Part shown: positions 1-9,081 of the stretch, one piece after another
Layout: each line of letters starts with the position of its first letter
How positions within the stretch are numbered: the first letter of the stretch is position 1
Assembly (NCBI RefSeq): GCF_005405345.1
Contig: NZ_BJDW01000018.1
Span: 1 to 46,840, forward strand
DNA length: 46,840 bases
Reading direction: 5' to 3'
Source of the DNA: Enterococcus viikkiensis
Lineage (GTDB): Bacteria > Bacillota > Bacilli > Lactobacillales > Enterococcaceae
The notes under the pieces: generated by a model
Told to the model about the DNA's origin: nothing
The model's database searches: none
What the model saw: the letters and a program-made list of their open reading frames with translations, nothing else
Made by a program: the position numbers and the translations under genes

Positions 1-7
1 CTACAAA

Positions 8-41
8 AAAACCGCTATATATCAAGCGTTACAGCGGTTTT
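8..41 (-). terminator. Intrinsic terminator after dedA
   Basis: A 9-bp stem (AAAACCGCT pairing with AGCGGTTTT) closes a 16-nt loop just after the dedA stop codon. Runs of A on the left and T on the right give a U tract in either direction, so it can also stop transcription entering from the left edge. Confidence 0.75.
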
Positions 42-55
42 TCGAGTGATTATCG

Positions 56-691
56 TTACACAATTCGGGAATGCAGGATGTAAGGAATCATGATCGGTAC
101 TAAAGAAATGAAAACAATCATTAGCATAATCAACGAAAAATGGTCACTGACAATCGGAATATTTCCTAAGAAATAACCCGCCAAACTCACAACGCTTCCC
201 CAGACAATGGCGCCGAAAACATTGAAGCTGGAAAAAAGACCCCAGTTCATTTTACTAGAACCGGCGATAAAAGGAATAAAGGTCCGAACAAAAGGCATAA
301 AGCGTCCTAAGAAAATCGTCCATTTGCCTCGCTCATTGAAAAAGTTCTCTGCTTCACGAACCTTATCTTCTTTAATAAAACGGGAAATAGGACTATGATA
401 TAAGGCCTTAACGCCTAGCGTATGCCCAATCCAATAATTCATCATATCACCTAAGATTGCGGCAATCACACAGATCCCAATCACATACGGCAAATGCAAG
501 ACATTTCCGCCTAGCGCAGTCAAGGCTCCCGCCGCGAATAAAAAGGAATCCCCCGGCAAGAAGGGAAAAATAACCACCCCTGTTTCAATAAAAACGATCC
601 CGAATAAAATTGGATAAATCCCTACGCCATATTGGTGAACCAATGACACCATATGGGCATCAATGTGTAAAATAAAATCAATCAACGCCAT
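56..691 (-). CDS. DedA family integral membrane protein
   Basis: This 211-residue polytopic membrane protein belongs to the DedA (SNARE-associated/VTT) family. Some members act as undecaprenyl-phosphate or phospholipid flippases and affect membrane homeostasis and antimicrobial peptide resistance. Visible hallmarks are the re-entrant region with Glu36 and the PFLPGDS segment at 43-49, and the basic motif GRFMPFVRTF with Arg130 and Arg136. Hydrophobic segments lie near 25-45, 50-85, 135-170 and 180-205. Length is normal for the family. The start is set by an AAAGGAG site 8 nt upstream. It is a single-gene unit, divergent from the regulator at 887. The family is certain; the substrate cannot be read from the sequence. 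Confidence 0.92.
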   Translation of the reverse strand: MALIDFILHIDAHMVSLVHQYGVGIYPILFGIVFIETGVVIFPFLPGDSFLFAAGALTALGGNVLHLPYVIGICVIAAILGDMMNYWIGHTLGVKALYHSPISRFIKEDKVREAENFFNERGKWTIFLGRFMPFVRTFIPFIAGSSKMNWGLFSSFNVFGAIVWGSVVSLAGYFLGNIPIVSDHFSLIMLMIVFISLVPIMIPYILHSRIV

Positions 692-796
692 TTAATAAAC
701 TCCTTTAGAAAAGATTCTCTTCAATCATACGACTTTTCAAAAAAAAGGAAAGCCTAGAGGAAGTTCTTATAGAAAAAAATAATTTTCTTGATTAAA

Positions 797-805
797 TGGT
801 ATAAT
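797..805 (+). promoter_or_regulatory. Extended -10 promoter of murR
   Basis: TGGTATAAT is a perfect TGnTATAAT extended -10 element about 80 nt upstream of the regulator's ATG; no convincing -35 is present. Downstream, in the predicted 5' leader, ATATCTA (822-828) and TAGATAT (842-848) form a 7-bp inverted repeat that could be an operator or a hairpin. Confidence 0.6.
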
Positions 806-886
806 AAAGAAGAAGTCTACGATATCTATTCACTGATTTTCTAGATATTAATTAGTCGATTTTACAATAAAAAATAGGAGTAGCTT

Positions 887-1738
887 ATGAGTGTTCTTTC
901 TCACATGAAAAGTATGCAGCTGGAAATGTCCGCTGCTGAAAAAAAAATTTATTTCTTCATTCGTGAAAACAGTGAAAAAGCAGCTGGCATGACTGCTAAT
1001 GAGATTGCCGAGGCCGCAGGTACTAGCGCCCCTACTGTTGTGCGATTCTCTAAAAAAATGGGCTATCACAGCCTGACAGATCTTAAGATCGAACTTTCTG
1101 CAGAAACGATCCAAGAACGCAACAACAATACATACAGCGATGTCGATCACGATGAGCCCTTTCACAACTTAAAAAACAAATTAGCTAGCAATGCTCGCTT
1201 CACAATTGATGAAACGACCGCTCTCTTCAACGAAAAAGAGTTTATTGAAGCATGCAAATTACTAGAGGAAAAAAAATTTTGTTATGTCTTAGGCATTGGA
1301 GCCTCAAACTTAGCTGCAATGGATATTGTTCAAAAGTGGAGCCGCTTAGGAAAAAATATCATTAGCGAACCAGATTACAATACCATTTTGCCACAACTGG
1401 TTCTCCACGAAAAAGAAGCGGTCATTTGGCTGATTTCTAATTCCGGGTTAACGTCTGAACTGATTGCTTTGGCTGAAACAGCTAAAGACTTAGGTATTCC
1501 CGTCATTACCTTGACTCAATTTGGTCAAAATCCTTTAGCCAAGCTTTCTGACGTCTGTTTGCAAACTTCTCGACCGACTGAAGCGACTTATCGAAGTGCT
1601 GCGACCGATTCGATTTTAGCGCAATTTATCACTGTCGATTTATTGTTTTATGTCTATATCAGCCGTAACAAAGAAAATGCGGAAAAAATCTATAGCACTC
1701 GTGCCATCGTTCAAGAATACCGAAAAAAATATTTTTAA
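887..1738 (+). CDS. murR: MurR/RpiR family transcriptional regulator
   Basis: This is a 283-residue RpiR-type repressor. The N-terminal winged HTH (about 1-77, recognition region near 36-57, TSAPTVVRFSKKMGY) is followed by a SIS sugar-phosphate-binding domain (about 125-260, starting VLGIGASN). Family members sense phosphosugars; next to murP-murQ-mupG the likely ligand is MurNAc 6-phosphate or a related intermediate. It starts at an ATG 6-7 nt after AGGAG. The gene is convergent with the MurNAc operon rather than part of it, so control of that operon would act at the distant promoter near 5870. Assignment as MurR rests on the neighbourhood; the RpiR family assignment is firm. Confidence 0.85.
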   Translation: MSVLSHMKSMQLEMSAAEKKIYFFIRENSEKAAGMTANEIAEAAGTSAPTVVRFSKKMGYHSLTDLKIELSAETIQERNNNTYSDVDHDEPFHNLKNKLASNARFTIDETTALFNEKEFIEACKLLEEKKFCYVLGIGASNLAAMDIVQKWSRLGKNIISEPDYNTILPQLVLHEKEAVIWLISNSGLTSELIALAETAKDLGIPVITLTQFGQNPLAKLSDVCLQTSRPTEATYRSAATDSILAQFITVDLLFYVYISRNKENAEKIYSTRAIVQEYRKKYF

Positions 1739-1739
1739 G

Positions 1740-1778
1740 AAACAAAGGGTCTGACCATCACAGTCAGACCCTTTGTTT
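1740..1778 (+). terminator. Strong terminator after murR
   Basis: A perfect 16-bp stem (1740-1755 with 1763-1778) with a 7-nt loop begins two bases after the murR stop. The stem ends in TTTGTTT. Confidence 0.85.
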
Positions 1779-1786
1779 CGGTTTAT

Positions 1787-1821
1787 AAAAGAGCAATGCC
1801 AACAGGTGGCATCGCTCTTTT
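1787..1821 (-). terminator. Terminator of the mupG-murQ-murP operon
   Basis: AAAAGAGCAATGCC (1787-1800) pairs with GGCATCGCTCTTTT (1808-1821) with one mismatch. It lies a few bases after the murP stop on the minus strand, back to back with the murR terminator. Confidence 0.75.
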
Positions 1822-1827
1822 TGACTT

Positions 1828-3783
1828 CTATTTGGTTGTCGCTTTGAAAACTTCTTCAGAAGCTAAAACTGGACCCGTTTTTTCTAACACGTGAGTCGCG
1901 ATCTCATTCATATTAGTGATTAAGACCATCATCGAAGTGCCCTTTCCAGCTGCTTTAATCGCGTCTAAATCAACCTTAGCCACTTCTGTCTCCGTTGTAA
2001 CTGTCTGTCCTTCATTAACCATGATATCAAAAGGCTTGCCATCGAGCTCAACCGTATTGATTCCCATATGCAACAAGACTTCCATCCCACTCTCAGTTGT
2101 AATCCCAATCGCATGTTTCGTTGGAAAAATCGTGCTGACTTTTCCACGAACAGGCGCATAGATCGCTCCGTCAGTTGGTTCGATAAAGTAACCTTCACCC
2201 ATCATTTTTTCAGCAAAAACAGGATCCGCTGCTTCTTCCAATGGATGAACCGCACCTTTGGCAACTGCTGAAAAGACTTCGGTCGCATGCGCCGTAGTAA
2301 CTGGTTCTACTGTCGTCATAGCTGGTTCAACAACTGTTTCTTCTGCCAGTTTTTGCTCAGCTAATTTATCTTTAGGAATTCCAAAGAAATAAGTAGCCAC
2401 AAAACCACCTGCATATGCTGCAAGTAGCCCTAAAACATACCCCCACCAACGACCGTTCGCAATTAATGGAATCAATGCAGCTCCGGAAGGGCCAATCGCA
2501 ATCGCACCGACACCACCGATAGCACCGATCACAGCACCACCGATCCCGCCGCCGATACATGCGGTAATAAATGGCCGACCTAAAGGTAACGTTACGCCGT
2601 AGATCAATGGCTCGCCGATCCCTAAAATCCCAACTGGCAACGCACCTTTGATCATTTCAGTCAGTTCTTTGTCTTTACGTAATTTAATCCAAAGAGCGAA
2701 TGCCGCACCGACTTGACCCGCACCGGCCATCGCTAGGATTGGCAATAACATTGTTTTACCTGTTTCGTTAATCATTTGAATATGAATTGGGGTCAAGATC
2801 TGATGTAAACCGAACATAACCATTGGTAAGAATAATGCACCTAACACAAAACCAGAGAAGGCACCACCAACTGCTAAGACCCAGTTGATTCCTCCAACCA
2901 TACCGTTAGAGACAAAACCAGCTAATGGCATGATCAAGAAAATTTCTAGCAAACCAATCACTAATAAAGAAAGCATCGGTGTAATAATAATATCAACCGC
3001 GTCTGGTACAATTTGATGCAATTTCTTTTCAACAATTGACAATAACCAAACCGCGAAGATCACGCCAAGGATCCCACCTTGACCAGCAGCTAATGGATCC
3101 CCCGTAAATAAGTTCGTCAACGGTGCTTCCGGATTCATCCCAGTCAAGGTAACCACCGCACCGATAACCCCACCAAGGGTTGGGTTCGCACCGAATACTT
3201 GCGCAGCATTCACACCGGTAAAGATGACTAAGTAGCTAAACATCCCATTTTTCATGATGTTCATCACGTCGATAAACTGTTGCCAAGTCCCCGCATCTAG
3301 AGTGCCTGCTGTCACTAAGTTGGTTAAGATCGCTGCAATCCCTGCGATTAATCCTGATCCAACAAAAGCTGGGATCATTGGTACAAAAATATTCGAAATA
3401 TCTTTTAAGAGAGCTTTAAAGGGAGAATTTTTTTGCTTCGCTTTTTGGGCTGCTTTCATTTCTGCCGCTTTTGCATTGACTTTGTCTTTACCAGAACTGT
3501 GCGGCAGTTCTTCACCAAGGCCAACACCAGCAATATCTACCATTTCTTTTGCTACTTTATTGACTTTCCCTGGACCGATGATGACTTGTAATTGTTCATC
3601 ATCCACGACTCCTAGTACACCTGGGATCGCCTTTAATTTTGCTTGATCCACTTTTTCATCGTCACGCACACTCATCCGAACACGGGTCATACAGTGAACT
3701 ACACTTTGAACGTTGTCCATTCCACCGGCACCCTCGTAAATCTCTTTAGCAATTTGATTCAAGGTTAATTCTTCTTTTGCCAT
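1828..3783 (-). CDS. murP: MurNAc-type PTS transporter, EIIBCA
   Basis: A 651-residue phosphotransferase permease with all three cytosolic/membrane units fused. EIIB (about 5-90) has the phosphocysteine Cys31 in [12 protein letters not shown] (about 120-470) is polytopic and contains GIGEP at 388-392. EIIA of the glucose type (about 520-640) has the helper His557 (TKHAIGI) and the phosphorylated His572 ([11 protein letters not shown]). It would import and phosphorylate MurNAc or MurNAc-containing sugars at the membrane. The specificity is inferred from the adjacent murQ and mupG; the fold alone would also fit a beta-glucoside or sucrose system. It is the last gene of the operon, 94 nt after murQ, with its own GGGAGAGAG ribosome site. 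Confidence 0.88.
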   Translation of the reverse strand: MAKEELTLNQIAKEIYEGAGGMDNVQSVVHCMTRVRMSVRDDEKVDQAKLKAIPGVLGVVDDEQLQVIIGPGKVNKVAKEMVDIAGVGLGEELPHSSGKDKVNAKAAEMKAAQKAKQKNSPFKALLKDISNIFVPMIPAFVGSGLIAGIAAILTNLVTAGTLDAGTWQQFIDVMNIMKNGMFSYLVIFTGVNAAQVFGANPTLGGVIGAVVTLTGMNPEAPLTNLFTGDPLAAGQGGILGVIFAVWLLSIVEKKLHQIVPDAVDIIITPMLSLLVIGLLEIFLIMPLAGFVSNGMVGGINWVLAVGGAFSGFVLGALFLPMVMFGLHQILTPIHIQMINETGKTMLLPILAMAGAGQVGAAFALWIKLRKDKELTEMIKGALPVGILGIGEPLIYGVTLPLGRPFITACIGGGIGGAVIGAIGGVGAIAIGPSGAALIPLIANGRWWGYVLGLLAAYAGGFVATYFFGIPKDKLAEQKLAEETVVEPAMTTVEPVTTAHATEVFSAVAKGAVHPLEEAADPVFAEKMMGEGYFIEPTDGAIYAPVRGKVSTIFPTKHAIGITTESGMEVLLHMGINTVELDGKPFDIMVNEGQTVTTETEVAKVDLDAIKAAGKGTSMMVLITNMNEIATHVLEKTGPVLASEEVFKATTK

Positions 3784-3877
3784 TTTACTCTCTCCCTATC
3801 TATCATATTGTATTCGTTTTCAGTATTTATTTTTATTCAACTAACAGAGCAAATACCTCTCTTAGTTGAATACTTGT

Positions 3878-4768
3878 TTAAATTGCTTTTTTAACAAATC
3901 CATCTGCTTGGATTAGTTTTTCCGCTGCTTCGTCTTTCGTGCTATCGGTCAGAATCATCACGATCGCTAGTTTAACATTTTGTTCCGCTTCTTCAAAGTA
4001 GCGGGCCGCTGTTTCATAATCCGCTTCGGTCGCTTGCATGATAATCCGTTTTGAACGTTCCACTAGTTTTTCATTGGTCGGTTTTACATCCACCATCAAA
4101 TTGTTGTACACTTTTCCGATCCCGATCATGCTGATGGTTGAAATCATATTTAAGATTAACTTTTGCGCCGTACCAGATTTCAAACGAGTCGAGCCAGTTA
4201 AAAATTCCGGTCCACAATCTACTTCGATTGGCATTTCCGCATGCTGACTGATCACCGCACCTTTATTACAAGCAATCGTTCCTGTGGCTGCACCAATAGA
4301 ACGGGCGTAGTCTAAACCACCGATAACGTAAGGCGTCCGTCCACTAGCAGCGATTCCAATCACCATGTCATTTTCTGTTAAGTGTAAATCCTTTAAATCT
4401 TGTGCGCCAAGCTCCGCGTCATCCTCTGCGCCTTCAACAGCAACAGTCATCGCTTGTTCTCCGCCAGCGATTAAACCTACCACCATTTCTGGTTCAACTC
4501 CAAAGGTTGGTACACATTCGGCTGCATCTAAGACTCCTAAGCGCCCACTTGTACCCGCACCCATATAAATCAAGCGTCCGCCTTTTTTAAATGCCGCAAT
4601 CGTCGCTTCAATTACTTTTTCGATCTGCGGTAATTGATCCGCTACTGCATCAGGAACCTTGTGATCCTCTTGATTCATCAAGTAAACCGCTTGGGCCACA
4701 CTCATTTCATCTAAACCAAAGGTTGTTTCGTTTCGACGTTCTGTTGTTAAGTTTTCTAAATTAATCAT
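3878..4768 (-). CDS. murQ: N-acetylmuramic acid 6-phosphate etherase
   Basis: This 296-residue SIS-domain lyase cleaves the D-lactyl ether of MurNAc 6-phosphate to give GlcNAc 6-phosphate and D-lactate. The MurQ signatures [39 protein letters not shown] and [14 protein letters not shown] are all present. I start at ATG 4768, giving the family-typical [13 protein letters not shown], instead of the in-frame GTG at 4780. The ATG overlaps the end of mupG by 8 nt, which indicates translational coupling. Its position between mupG and murP completes a MurNAc recycling pathway. Confidence 0.95.
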   Translation of the reverse strand: MINLENLTTERRNETTFGLDEMSVAQAVYLMNQEDHKVPDAVADQLPQIEKVIEATIAAFKKGGRLIYMGAGTSGRLGVLDAAECVPTFGVEPEMVVGLIAGGEQAMTVAVEGAEDDAELGAQDLKDLHLTENDMVIGIAASGRTPYVIGGLDYARSIGAATGTIACNKGAVISQHAEMPIEVDCGPEFLTGSTRLKSGTAQKLILNMISTISMIGIGKVYNNLMVDVKPTNEKLVERSKRIIMQATEADYETAARYFEEAEQNVKLAIVMILTDSTKDEAAEKLIQADGFVKKAI

Positions 4769-5819
4769 TCTTTTCCACACTCTCTAAACTAAATTTTTGC
4801 CCCGCCTTGATCTGTTGAATCAATGGCAGATCTTTTTCAATTACTTGCCCGACAACATTGACTTTCGGATCAGCCTCTAATGGTCGTTTCACGACTTGGA
4901 TCTCTCCCATATAGCGTAAATAATCCGCATTATCAATAGTGACAGCTCCAACTGCCCGTTCGGTTAGCGGTAAGGGTGTGACCTGCGGGATTTTTCTGAA
5001 GCGCGCATCCGCGCTGCGAATAACATCTCGTGCTTCGTCTTGACGGTTGGTATGGTCACCAGATACAAACGCAAACTGCGAATCTAAAGGTATTACGTGT
5101 AATTTCAATATCTTCTCTTCTATATAAACAGCAAACTGTTCCAAGACTTCCGTCGATAAGCCGCTATCGCCAATGTACACGCGATCCGTATCTTGAAGTA
5201 AATCGATTGCCGCTGCCAATGGGTGAAGCCCACGATGCGCTTCTAATGTTGGTAACCCACGATAAAGTGGCCCCCGTAATTTTTCATCGCCTGGTACAAA
5301 GCCTTGAATTGTAAAACCATTCGCTTTTAACCACTGATTTTTTTTGCAATACCAATCTGCATCAAGGCCTGTTTCAGGTCGCGGATAATAATTATGCCAC
5401 GCCTCAAGCCTTCCAAACTGGGCACCTGCATCCTTCAATTCTTGAATATCTGTTTCAGTGATCGTCGAGGCATTCAATGCGATAGCGATTTCATGAGAAA
5501 GTAAAGCAATCTGCTGATTGCTGATGTGATAATCCATCCGCAATCCGGTAACGCCTAAAGCTTTCAATTCATCGATACGATCAAATGAAAACCCCGCTTG
5601 ATTTAATGCTGACCCAGAAATATCGACCATTAACTCAAGCTGATAGGCTTGCGCGATTTTTCCAAGATCAGTCAATCGTTGGCGGTATTGTTTTGCGTCA
5701 TCTTCTGGAATATGTAATGAAGTAAATATTCCAGAGAACCCATGTTGCGCCATCAGTTCAATCGCGTCCCGTGTTTCTATGGAGACATCTTCATTTAAGA
5801 AAATAGAAAATCCAAACAT
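4761..5819 (-). CDS. mupG: 6-phospho-N-acetylmuramidase (DUF871 family)
   Basis: A 352-residue protein of the DUF871/MupG family: an N-terminal TIM-barrel-like domain (about 1-235) followed by a smaller C-terminal domain (about 240-350). In Staphylococcus aureus, MupG hydrolyses the phosphorylated disaccharide MurNAc6P-GlcNAc taken up by MurP, and MurQ then acts on the product. The same three genes occur here in the order mupG-murQ-murP. It is the promoter-proximal gene and has a strong AAAGGAGGAG ribosome site. The predicted role is cytoplasmic recycling of peptidoglycan fragments. Confidence 0.92.
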   Translation of the reverse strand: MFGFSIFLNEDVSIETRDAIELMAQHGFSGIFTSLHIPEDDAKQYRQRLTDLGKIAQAYQLELMVDISGSALNQAGFSFDRIDELKALGVTGLRMDYHISNQQIALLSHEIAIALNASTITETDIQELKDAGAQFGRLEAWHNYYPRPETGLDADWYCKKNQWLKANGFTIQGFVPGDEKLRGPLYRGLPTLEAHRGLHPLAAAIDLLQDTDRVYIGDSGLSTEVLEQFAVYIEEKILKLHVIPLDSQFAFVSGDHTNRQDEARDVIRSADARFRKIPQVTPLPLTERAVGAVTIDNADYLRYMGEIQVVKRPLEADPKVNVVGQVIEKDLPLIQQIKAGQKFSLESVEKND

Positions 5820-5838
5820 GTGACTCCTCCTTTATCAA

Positions 5839-5852
5839 TGAAAACCATTTCA
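5839..5852. promoter_or_regulatory. cre-like/RpiR-like operator in mupG leader
   Basis: TGAAAACCATTTCA lies between the -10 box and the ribosome site of mupG. It matches the catabolite-responsive element pattern TGNAANCGNTNNCA at all fixed positions except one (C for the central G). It is also an imperfect palindrome, TGAAA-N4-TTTCA, so it could equally be the MurR operator. Its place just downstream of the -10 box fits repression by roadblock. Confidence 0.55.
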
Positions 5853-5865
5853 ACTTTATGCACCG

Positions 5866-5894
5866 ATTATAAACGCTACGAGGTGTTTTTGCAA
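5866..5894 (-). promoter_or_regulatory. Sigma-70-type promoter of mupG-murQ-murP
   Basis: On the minus strand TTGCAA (5889-5894) and TATAAT (5866-5871) are separated by exactly 17 bp, about 47 nt upstream of the mupG start codon. Confidence 0.8.
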
Positions 5895-6010
5895 CATAAT
5901 TTCATTTATTTTATTTTTTATATGAAAAATTGTTTCTTTTGCAAGCAGAATACTCTTTTTTTAAGAGGTTTTTAGCTATACTAATACGGTAGTTGAAAGG
6001 GGAAAAAAGA

Positions 6011-6952
6011 ATGAGAATTGCAATAGCTGGAGCAGGCGCGATGGGGAGTCGGATTGGCTTAATGCTTCACGAAGCCGGAAATGAAGTTCTCTTAATTGAT
6101 CGCTGGCCTGAACATATTGAAGCCATCCGTAAAAACGGATTAATTGGAGATTTTGATGATCGAAAAATCGTGGCGCAACTTCCGATTTATTCGCCGGAAG
6201 AAATCATTGAAGAACACGAAACAGTCGATTTGATCGTAGCATTGACAAAATCGATGCAGCTGGAGCAAATGTTCCATGACATTCAGCCAATTATTGGTAG
6301 CAAAACCTTTGTCTTTTGTTTATTGAATGGATTAGGACATGAAGAAACACTAGCAAAATTCGTACCGGAGGAAAATATTATTTTTGGAACAACGACTTGG
6401 ACCGCCGGCTTAGCAGGACCAGGGCACGCGAAGTTAGCCGGATCTGGCAGTATTGAAATGGAAAATTTAGCTCCAAGTGGCAAGGCCTTCACCCTAGAAG
6501 TATTAGAAGTCTTTCAAAAGGCACAACTTAATCCTATTTATAGTCAAAATGTCCGCTATTCTATTTGGAAAAAAGCCTGTATCAATGGAACTTTGAACGG
6601 CTTATGTACGATTTTAGATTGTAATATTGCAGAATTTGGTTCATTGACTGTCGCCAGAGAAATAATTGAAGCACTCGTTGCAGAATTTGTGGCCGTGGCA
6701 GAAGCAGAGAGGATCCATTTAGATCACACAGAAATGATTGATGCTATCGAAGCTACGTATGACCCAAAAACACAGGGATTGCACTTTCCTTCGATGTATC
6801 AAGATTTGATTCGCAATCAACGGAAAACGGAAATCGATTATATCAATGGGGCCGTGTGGAAAAAAGGACAACTAGCTGGAATTCATACTCCTTATTGTGC
6901 CTTCTTGACCCAATTGATCCATGGAAAGGAAGAATTACTTAAAGCAAAATAA
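6011..6952 (+). CDS. panE: Ketopantoate reductase family dehydrogenase
   Basis: A 313-residue NAD(P)-dependent reductase of the PanE/ApbA family. The N-terminal Rossmann fold has GAGAMG at 7-12; the C-terminal all-alpha domain begins near 180 and contains the conserved lysine region WKKACINGTLNGLC. Family members reduce ketopantoate; in lactic acid bacteria and enterococci several instead reduce branched or aromatic 2-keto acids to D-2-hydroxy acids. No other pantothenate gene is nearby, so the hydroxy-acid role is at least as likely. I chose ATG 6011 (AAAGGGG upstream) over an in-frame TTG at 5993 that would lie in the ribosome site. Promoter candidate: TATACT at 5977-5982. Confidence 0.85.
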   Translation: MRIAIAGAGAMGSRIGLMLHEAGNEVLLIDRWPEHIEAIRKNGLIGDFDDRKIVAQLPIYSPEEIIEEHETVDLIVALTKSMQLEQMFHDIQPIIGSKTFVFCLLNGLGHEETLAKFVPEENIIFGTTTWTAGLAGPGHAKLAGSGSIEMENLAPSGKAFTLEVLEVFQKAQLNPIYSQNVRYSIWKKACINGTLNGLCTILDCNIAEFGSLTVAREIIEALVAEFVAVAEAERIHLDHTEMIDAIEATYDPKTQGLHFPSMYQDLIRNQRKTEIDYINGAVWKKGQLAGIHTPYCAFLTQLIHGKEELLKAK

Positions 6953-6976
6953 AAAAAGCGCCTAGGCGCTTTTTTT
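6951..6976. terminator. Bidirectional terminator, panE / glsB-like gene
   Basis: AAAAAAAGCGCC-TA-GGCGCTTTTTTT is a self-complementary hairpin between two convergent genes and overlaps the panE stop. It supplies a U tract on both strands. Confidence 0.85.
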
Positions 6977-6990
6977 ATTTTTAATAATTG

Positions 6991-7233
6991 CTATTTTCTT
7001 CCAATAAAAAATGAAACGACTGCAACAACAATCACAGCACCAATAATAGAAGGAACTAGTGCCATACCAGCTAGGCTAGGCCCCCATGAGCCAAGTAATG
7101 CTTGACCAAGTGCAGAACCGACTAAACCAGCAACGATGTTAGCAATCCAGCCCATTGATCCGCCTTTTTTTGTAATTGCACCGGCAATTGCACCAATAAC
7201 TGCACCAATGATTAAACTCCATAATAAACCCAT
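6991..7233 (-). CDS. GlsB/YeaQ/YmgE family stress membrane protein
   Basis: An 80-residue, Gly/Ala-rich membrane protein of the transglycosylase-associated family, which includes enterococcal GlsB. Three hydrophobic segments are visible: 2-22, 28-50 and 56-77. The characteristic start GLLWSLIIGAVIGAIAG is present. Enterococcal GlsB proteins are linked to stress and bile survival together with Gls24, but no gls24 gene is adjacent here. The start follows an AGAGGGAG site. The molecular function of the family is unknown. Confidence 0.85.
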   Translation of the reverse strand: MGLLWSLIIGAVIGAIAGAITKKGGSMGWIANIVAGLVGSALGQALLGSWGPSLAGMALVPSIIGAVIVVAVVSFFIGRK

Positions 7234-7385
7234 TCTTTTCTCCCTCTTTCTATATAAGATAATTACATTATTATGCTACTAATGAATCGTTCTTTTTCCT
7301 ATTATTCTGCTCGAAAATGACCTCGTTATAACAAGATTACAACGAAAAAAAGCTTATTTCAGCGGTAATACAGTATTTTCAAAAC

Positions 7386-7400
7386 GATTTTCAGAAATTT
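7386..7400. promoter_or_regulatory. CodY-like box, distal
   Basis: GATTTTCAGAAATTT differs from the CodY consensus AATTTTCWGAAAATT at two of 15 positions. It lies about 200 bp upstream of the proximal boxes and nearer the divergent glsB-like gene. Confidence 0.5.
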
Positions 7401-7597
7401 CTTATCTAAAGAATTTTTTGAAAAGCAAACTTTTTGACTCAGGTTCTTTTTTTAGTCTTCTACGTTCCCATTTTACACGGATTAGATCAGCACAATCAAA
7501 TGTTCAATTATACCGGTTTTTTTAATAAAAAATAACAATCAATAGAGAATAATAACTAAACGGTGTAAATGGGATGATAAAATTTTCAGCAAGATTG

Positions 7598-7612
7598 AAT
7601 TGTCAGAATATT
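7598..7612. promoter_or_regulatory. CodY-like box 1 of permease promoter
   Basis: AATTGTCAGAATATT matches the CodY consensus with two mismatches and sits across the putative -35/spacer. A weaker copy with three mismatches (AATTTTCAGCAAGAT) lies immediately upstream at 7581-7595. Confidence 0.65.
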
Positions 7613-7630
7613 TTGGTATTATTAACAAAT

Positions 7631-7645
7631 AATTATCAGAATATT
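7631..7645. promoter_or_regulatory. CodY-like box 2 of permease promoter
   Basis: AATTATCAGAATATT matches the CodY consensus with two mismatches. It is exactly 33 bp (about three helical turns) downstream of box 1 and just past the putative -10, a geometry that fits cooperative repression. Confidence 0.65.
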
Positions 7646-7689
7646 TCAAATCTACAAACTATTCTTGCTATTTAGAAATGAGGTTCTTT

Positions 7690-9024
7690 ATGGAAAATAA
7701 ATTACAAAAACAAATGACTTCTCGGCATATTATGATGTTGGCACTAGGAGGAGCGATTGGCGCAGGCTTGTTTAAAGGCAGTGGCGAAGCGATCGGGATC
7801 GCCGGACCCTCCGTTATCCTCGCTTTCCTTTTAGGCGGTTTAGTCCTATTTATCGTTATGAATGGATTAGGTCGGTTGGTCTTAGACAGCGACAATGTTC
7901 AAGGCCTATCCGGAATCATTAAACCGTTTCTCGGTGAACGTACAGCCGATTTTATCGACTGGCTGTATTGGTCCTTATGGATGGTCAATATCATTGCTGA
8001 AGCGGTGGCAGCCGCTAGCTTTATGCAGTTGTGGTTTCCTCACGTGCCATCGTGGATCTTTGTTTTGATTCTGGCACTGCTTACTACACTGATCAACTTG
8101 TATTCGGTACGTTTATTTGCCGAAACTGAATACTGGTTAGCTTTTATCAAAATTGCCGTAATCATGATTTTAATCGCTTTTGGTGTCTATCTTGTTGGTC
8201 ATGAAATCTTTAATATTGGTTTTACCGCTACGATTTCTCGCATGAACAGTCATGGCGGCTTCACCCCTCATGGACTTAATGGATTAGTTAATTCACTATT
8301 AGTTGTAATTTATTCTTACGGTGGCTCAGAATTGATTGCCATTACTGTCAGTGAAGCAGAAGATCCTAAGACTGCGATTCCTAAAGCAATCAAAGGAGTC
8401 ATGGGCCGGATTATCTCCTTCTATATTATTCCAATGATTCTTTTACTGATTATTTACCGCTGGGACACATTAGCCAGCACCAACGTGAGCCCTTTCGTTA
8501 TGGTTTTTGAAAAAATGAACATTCCTTTTGCAACAGATATTGTAAACTTTGTTATTGTTCTAGCGCTATTTTCTTCAATTAATTCCGGTGTATACGCCTC
8601 TTCACGGACCTTGTATTTTAGAGTCAAAGAAAATACAGGATTTACTTCAAAACTAGCGGCTCTGAATAAGCATCAGGTCCCACAACGAGCCGTGCTATTT
8701 TGTACAGGTACTCTGTATCTAGGCGTCATCTTGTCTTATTTCTTAGGTAACAAACTCTTTAACTACTTAGTCGGCTCATTGTCTTACTCTGTCCTATTGA
8801 CTTGGATGCTGATTAGTATTGCAGCCTTTGTTTTAGCCTTGAAAAAAGGAAGTTTCGTCGAGCGTTTCTTCAGCGGCTTAGTGATTGTTGTCTTAGGATT
8901 AATTTTCATTGGTATTTTAATGAATAACCCTATCGGTGTCACACTCTTCACCGCAGGTATCTATTTAGTGATTTTCTTAAGCTATCGAAAGAAACAAGTC
9001 GATACAATTTCCGAACATATTTAA
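7690..9024 (+). CDS. APC family amino acid permease
   Basis: A 444-residue transporter of the amino acid-polyamine-organocation superfamily with about 12 membrane segments. The conserved first helix carries GGAIGAGLFKGSG (about 16-28), and ELIAITVSEAEDPKTAIPKAI near 210 is typical of the AAT-type branch (D-Ala/D-Ser/Gly, GABA or proline-like permeases). It imports an amino acid by proton symport; the substrate cannot be told from sequence. I start at ATG 7690, preceded by GAGG, rather than the ATG at 7678 that overlaps that site. Upstream CodY-like boxes predict repression in rich medium. It is a monocistronic unit with a strong terminator. Confidence 0.9.
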   Translation: MENKLQKQMTSRHIMMLALGGAIGAGLFKGSGEAIGIAGPSVILAFLLGGLVLFIVMNGLGRLVLDSDNVQGLSGIIKPFLGERTADFIDWLYWSLWMVNIIAEAVAAASFMQLWFPHVPSWIFVLILALLTTLINLYSVRLFAETEYWLAFIKIAVIMILIAFGVYLVGHEIFNIGFTATISRMNSHGGFTPHGLNGLVNSLLVVIYSYGGSELIAITVSEAEDPKTAIPKAIKGVMGRIISFYIIPMILLLIIYRWDTLASTNVSPFVMVFEKMNIPFATDIVNFVIVLALFSSINSGVYASSRTLYFRVKENTGFTSKLAALNKHQVPQRAVLFCTGTLYLGVILSYFLGNKLFNYLVGSLSYSVLLTWMLISIAAFVLALKKGSFVERFFSGLVIVVLGLIFIGILMNNPIGVTLFTAGIYLVIFLSYRKKQVDTISEHI

Positions 9025-9070
9025 AAAAAGGTCCATTGCAATCCTAGATTGATTGCAATGGACCTTTTTT
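9024..9070 (+). terminator. Strong terminator after permease
   Basis: A perfect 20-bp stem (9024-9043 with 9051-9070), loop CTAGATT, ending in six T residues. Confidence 0.9.
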
Positions 9071-9081
9071 AGGCAAACAAA

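Larger units (their letters stand above)
7234..7689. other. Regulatory intergenic region, 456 bp
   Basis: No gene is visible in this AT-rich divergent region. It holds a 21-bp near-palindrome (CGTTATAA-N5-TTACAACG, 7324-7344), a CodY-like box at 7386-7400, a widely spaced imperfect inverted repeat (7467-7485 and 7556-7573), three further CodY-like sequences (7581-7645) and a plausible promoter for the permease (TTGAAT 7595-7600, 16 bp, TATTAT 7617-7622). Confidence 0.6.
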
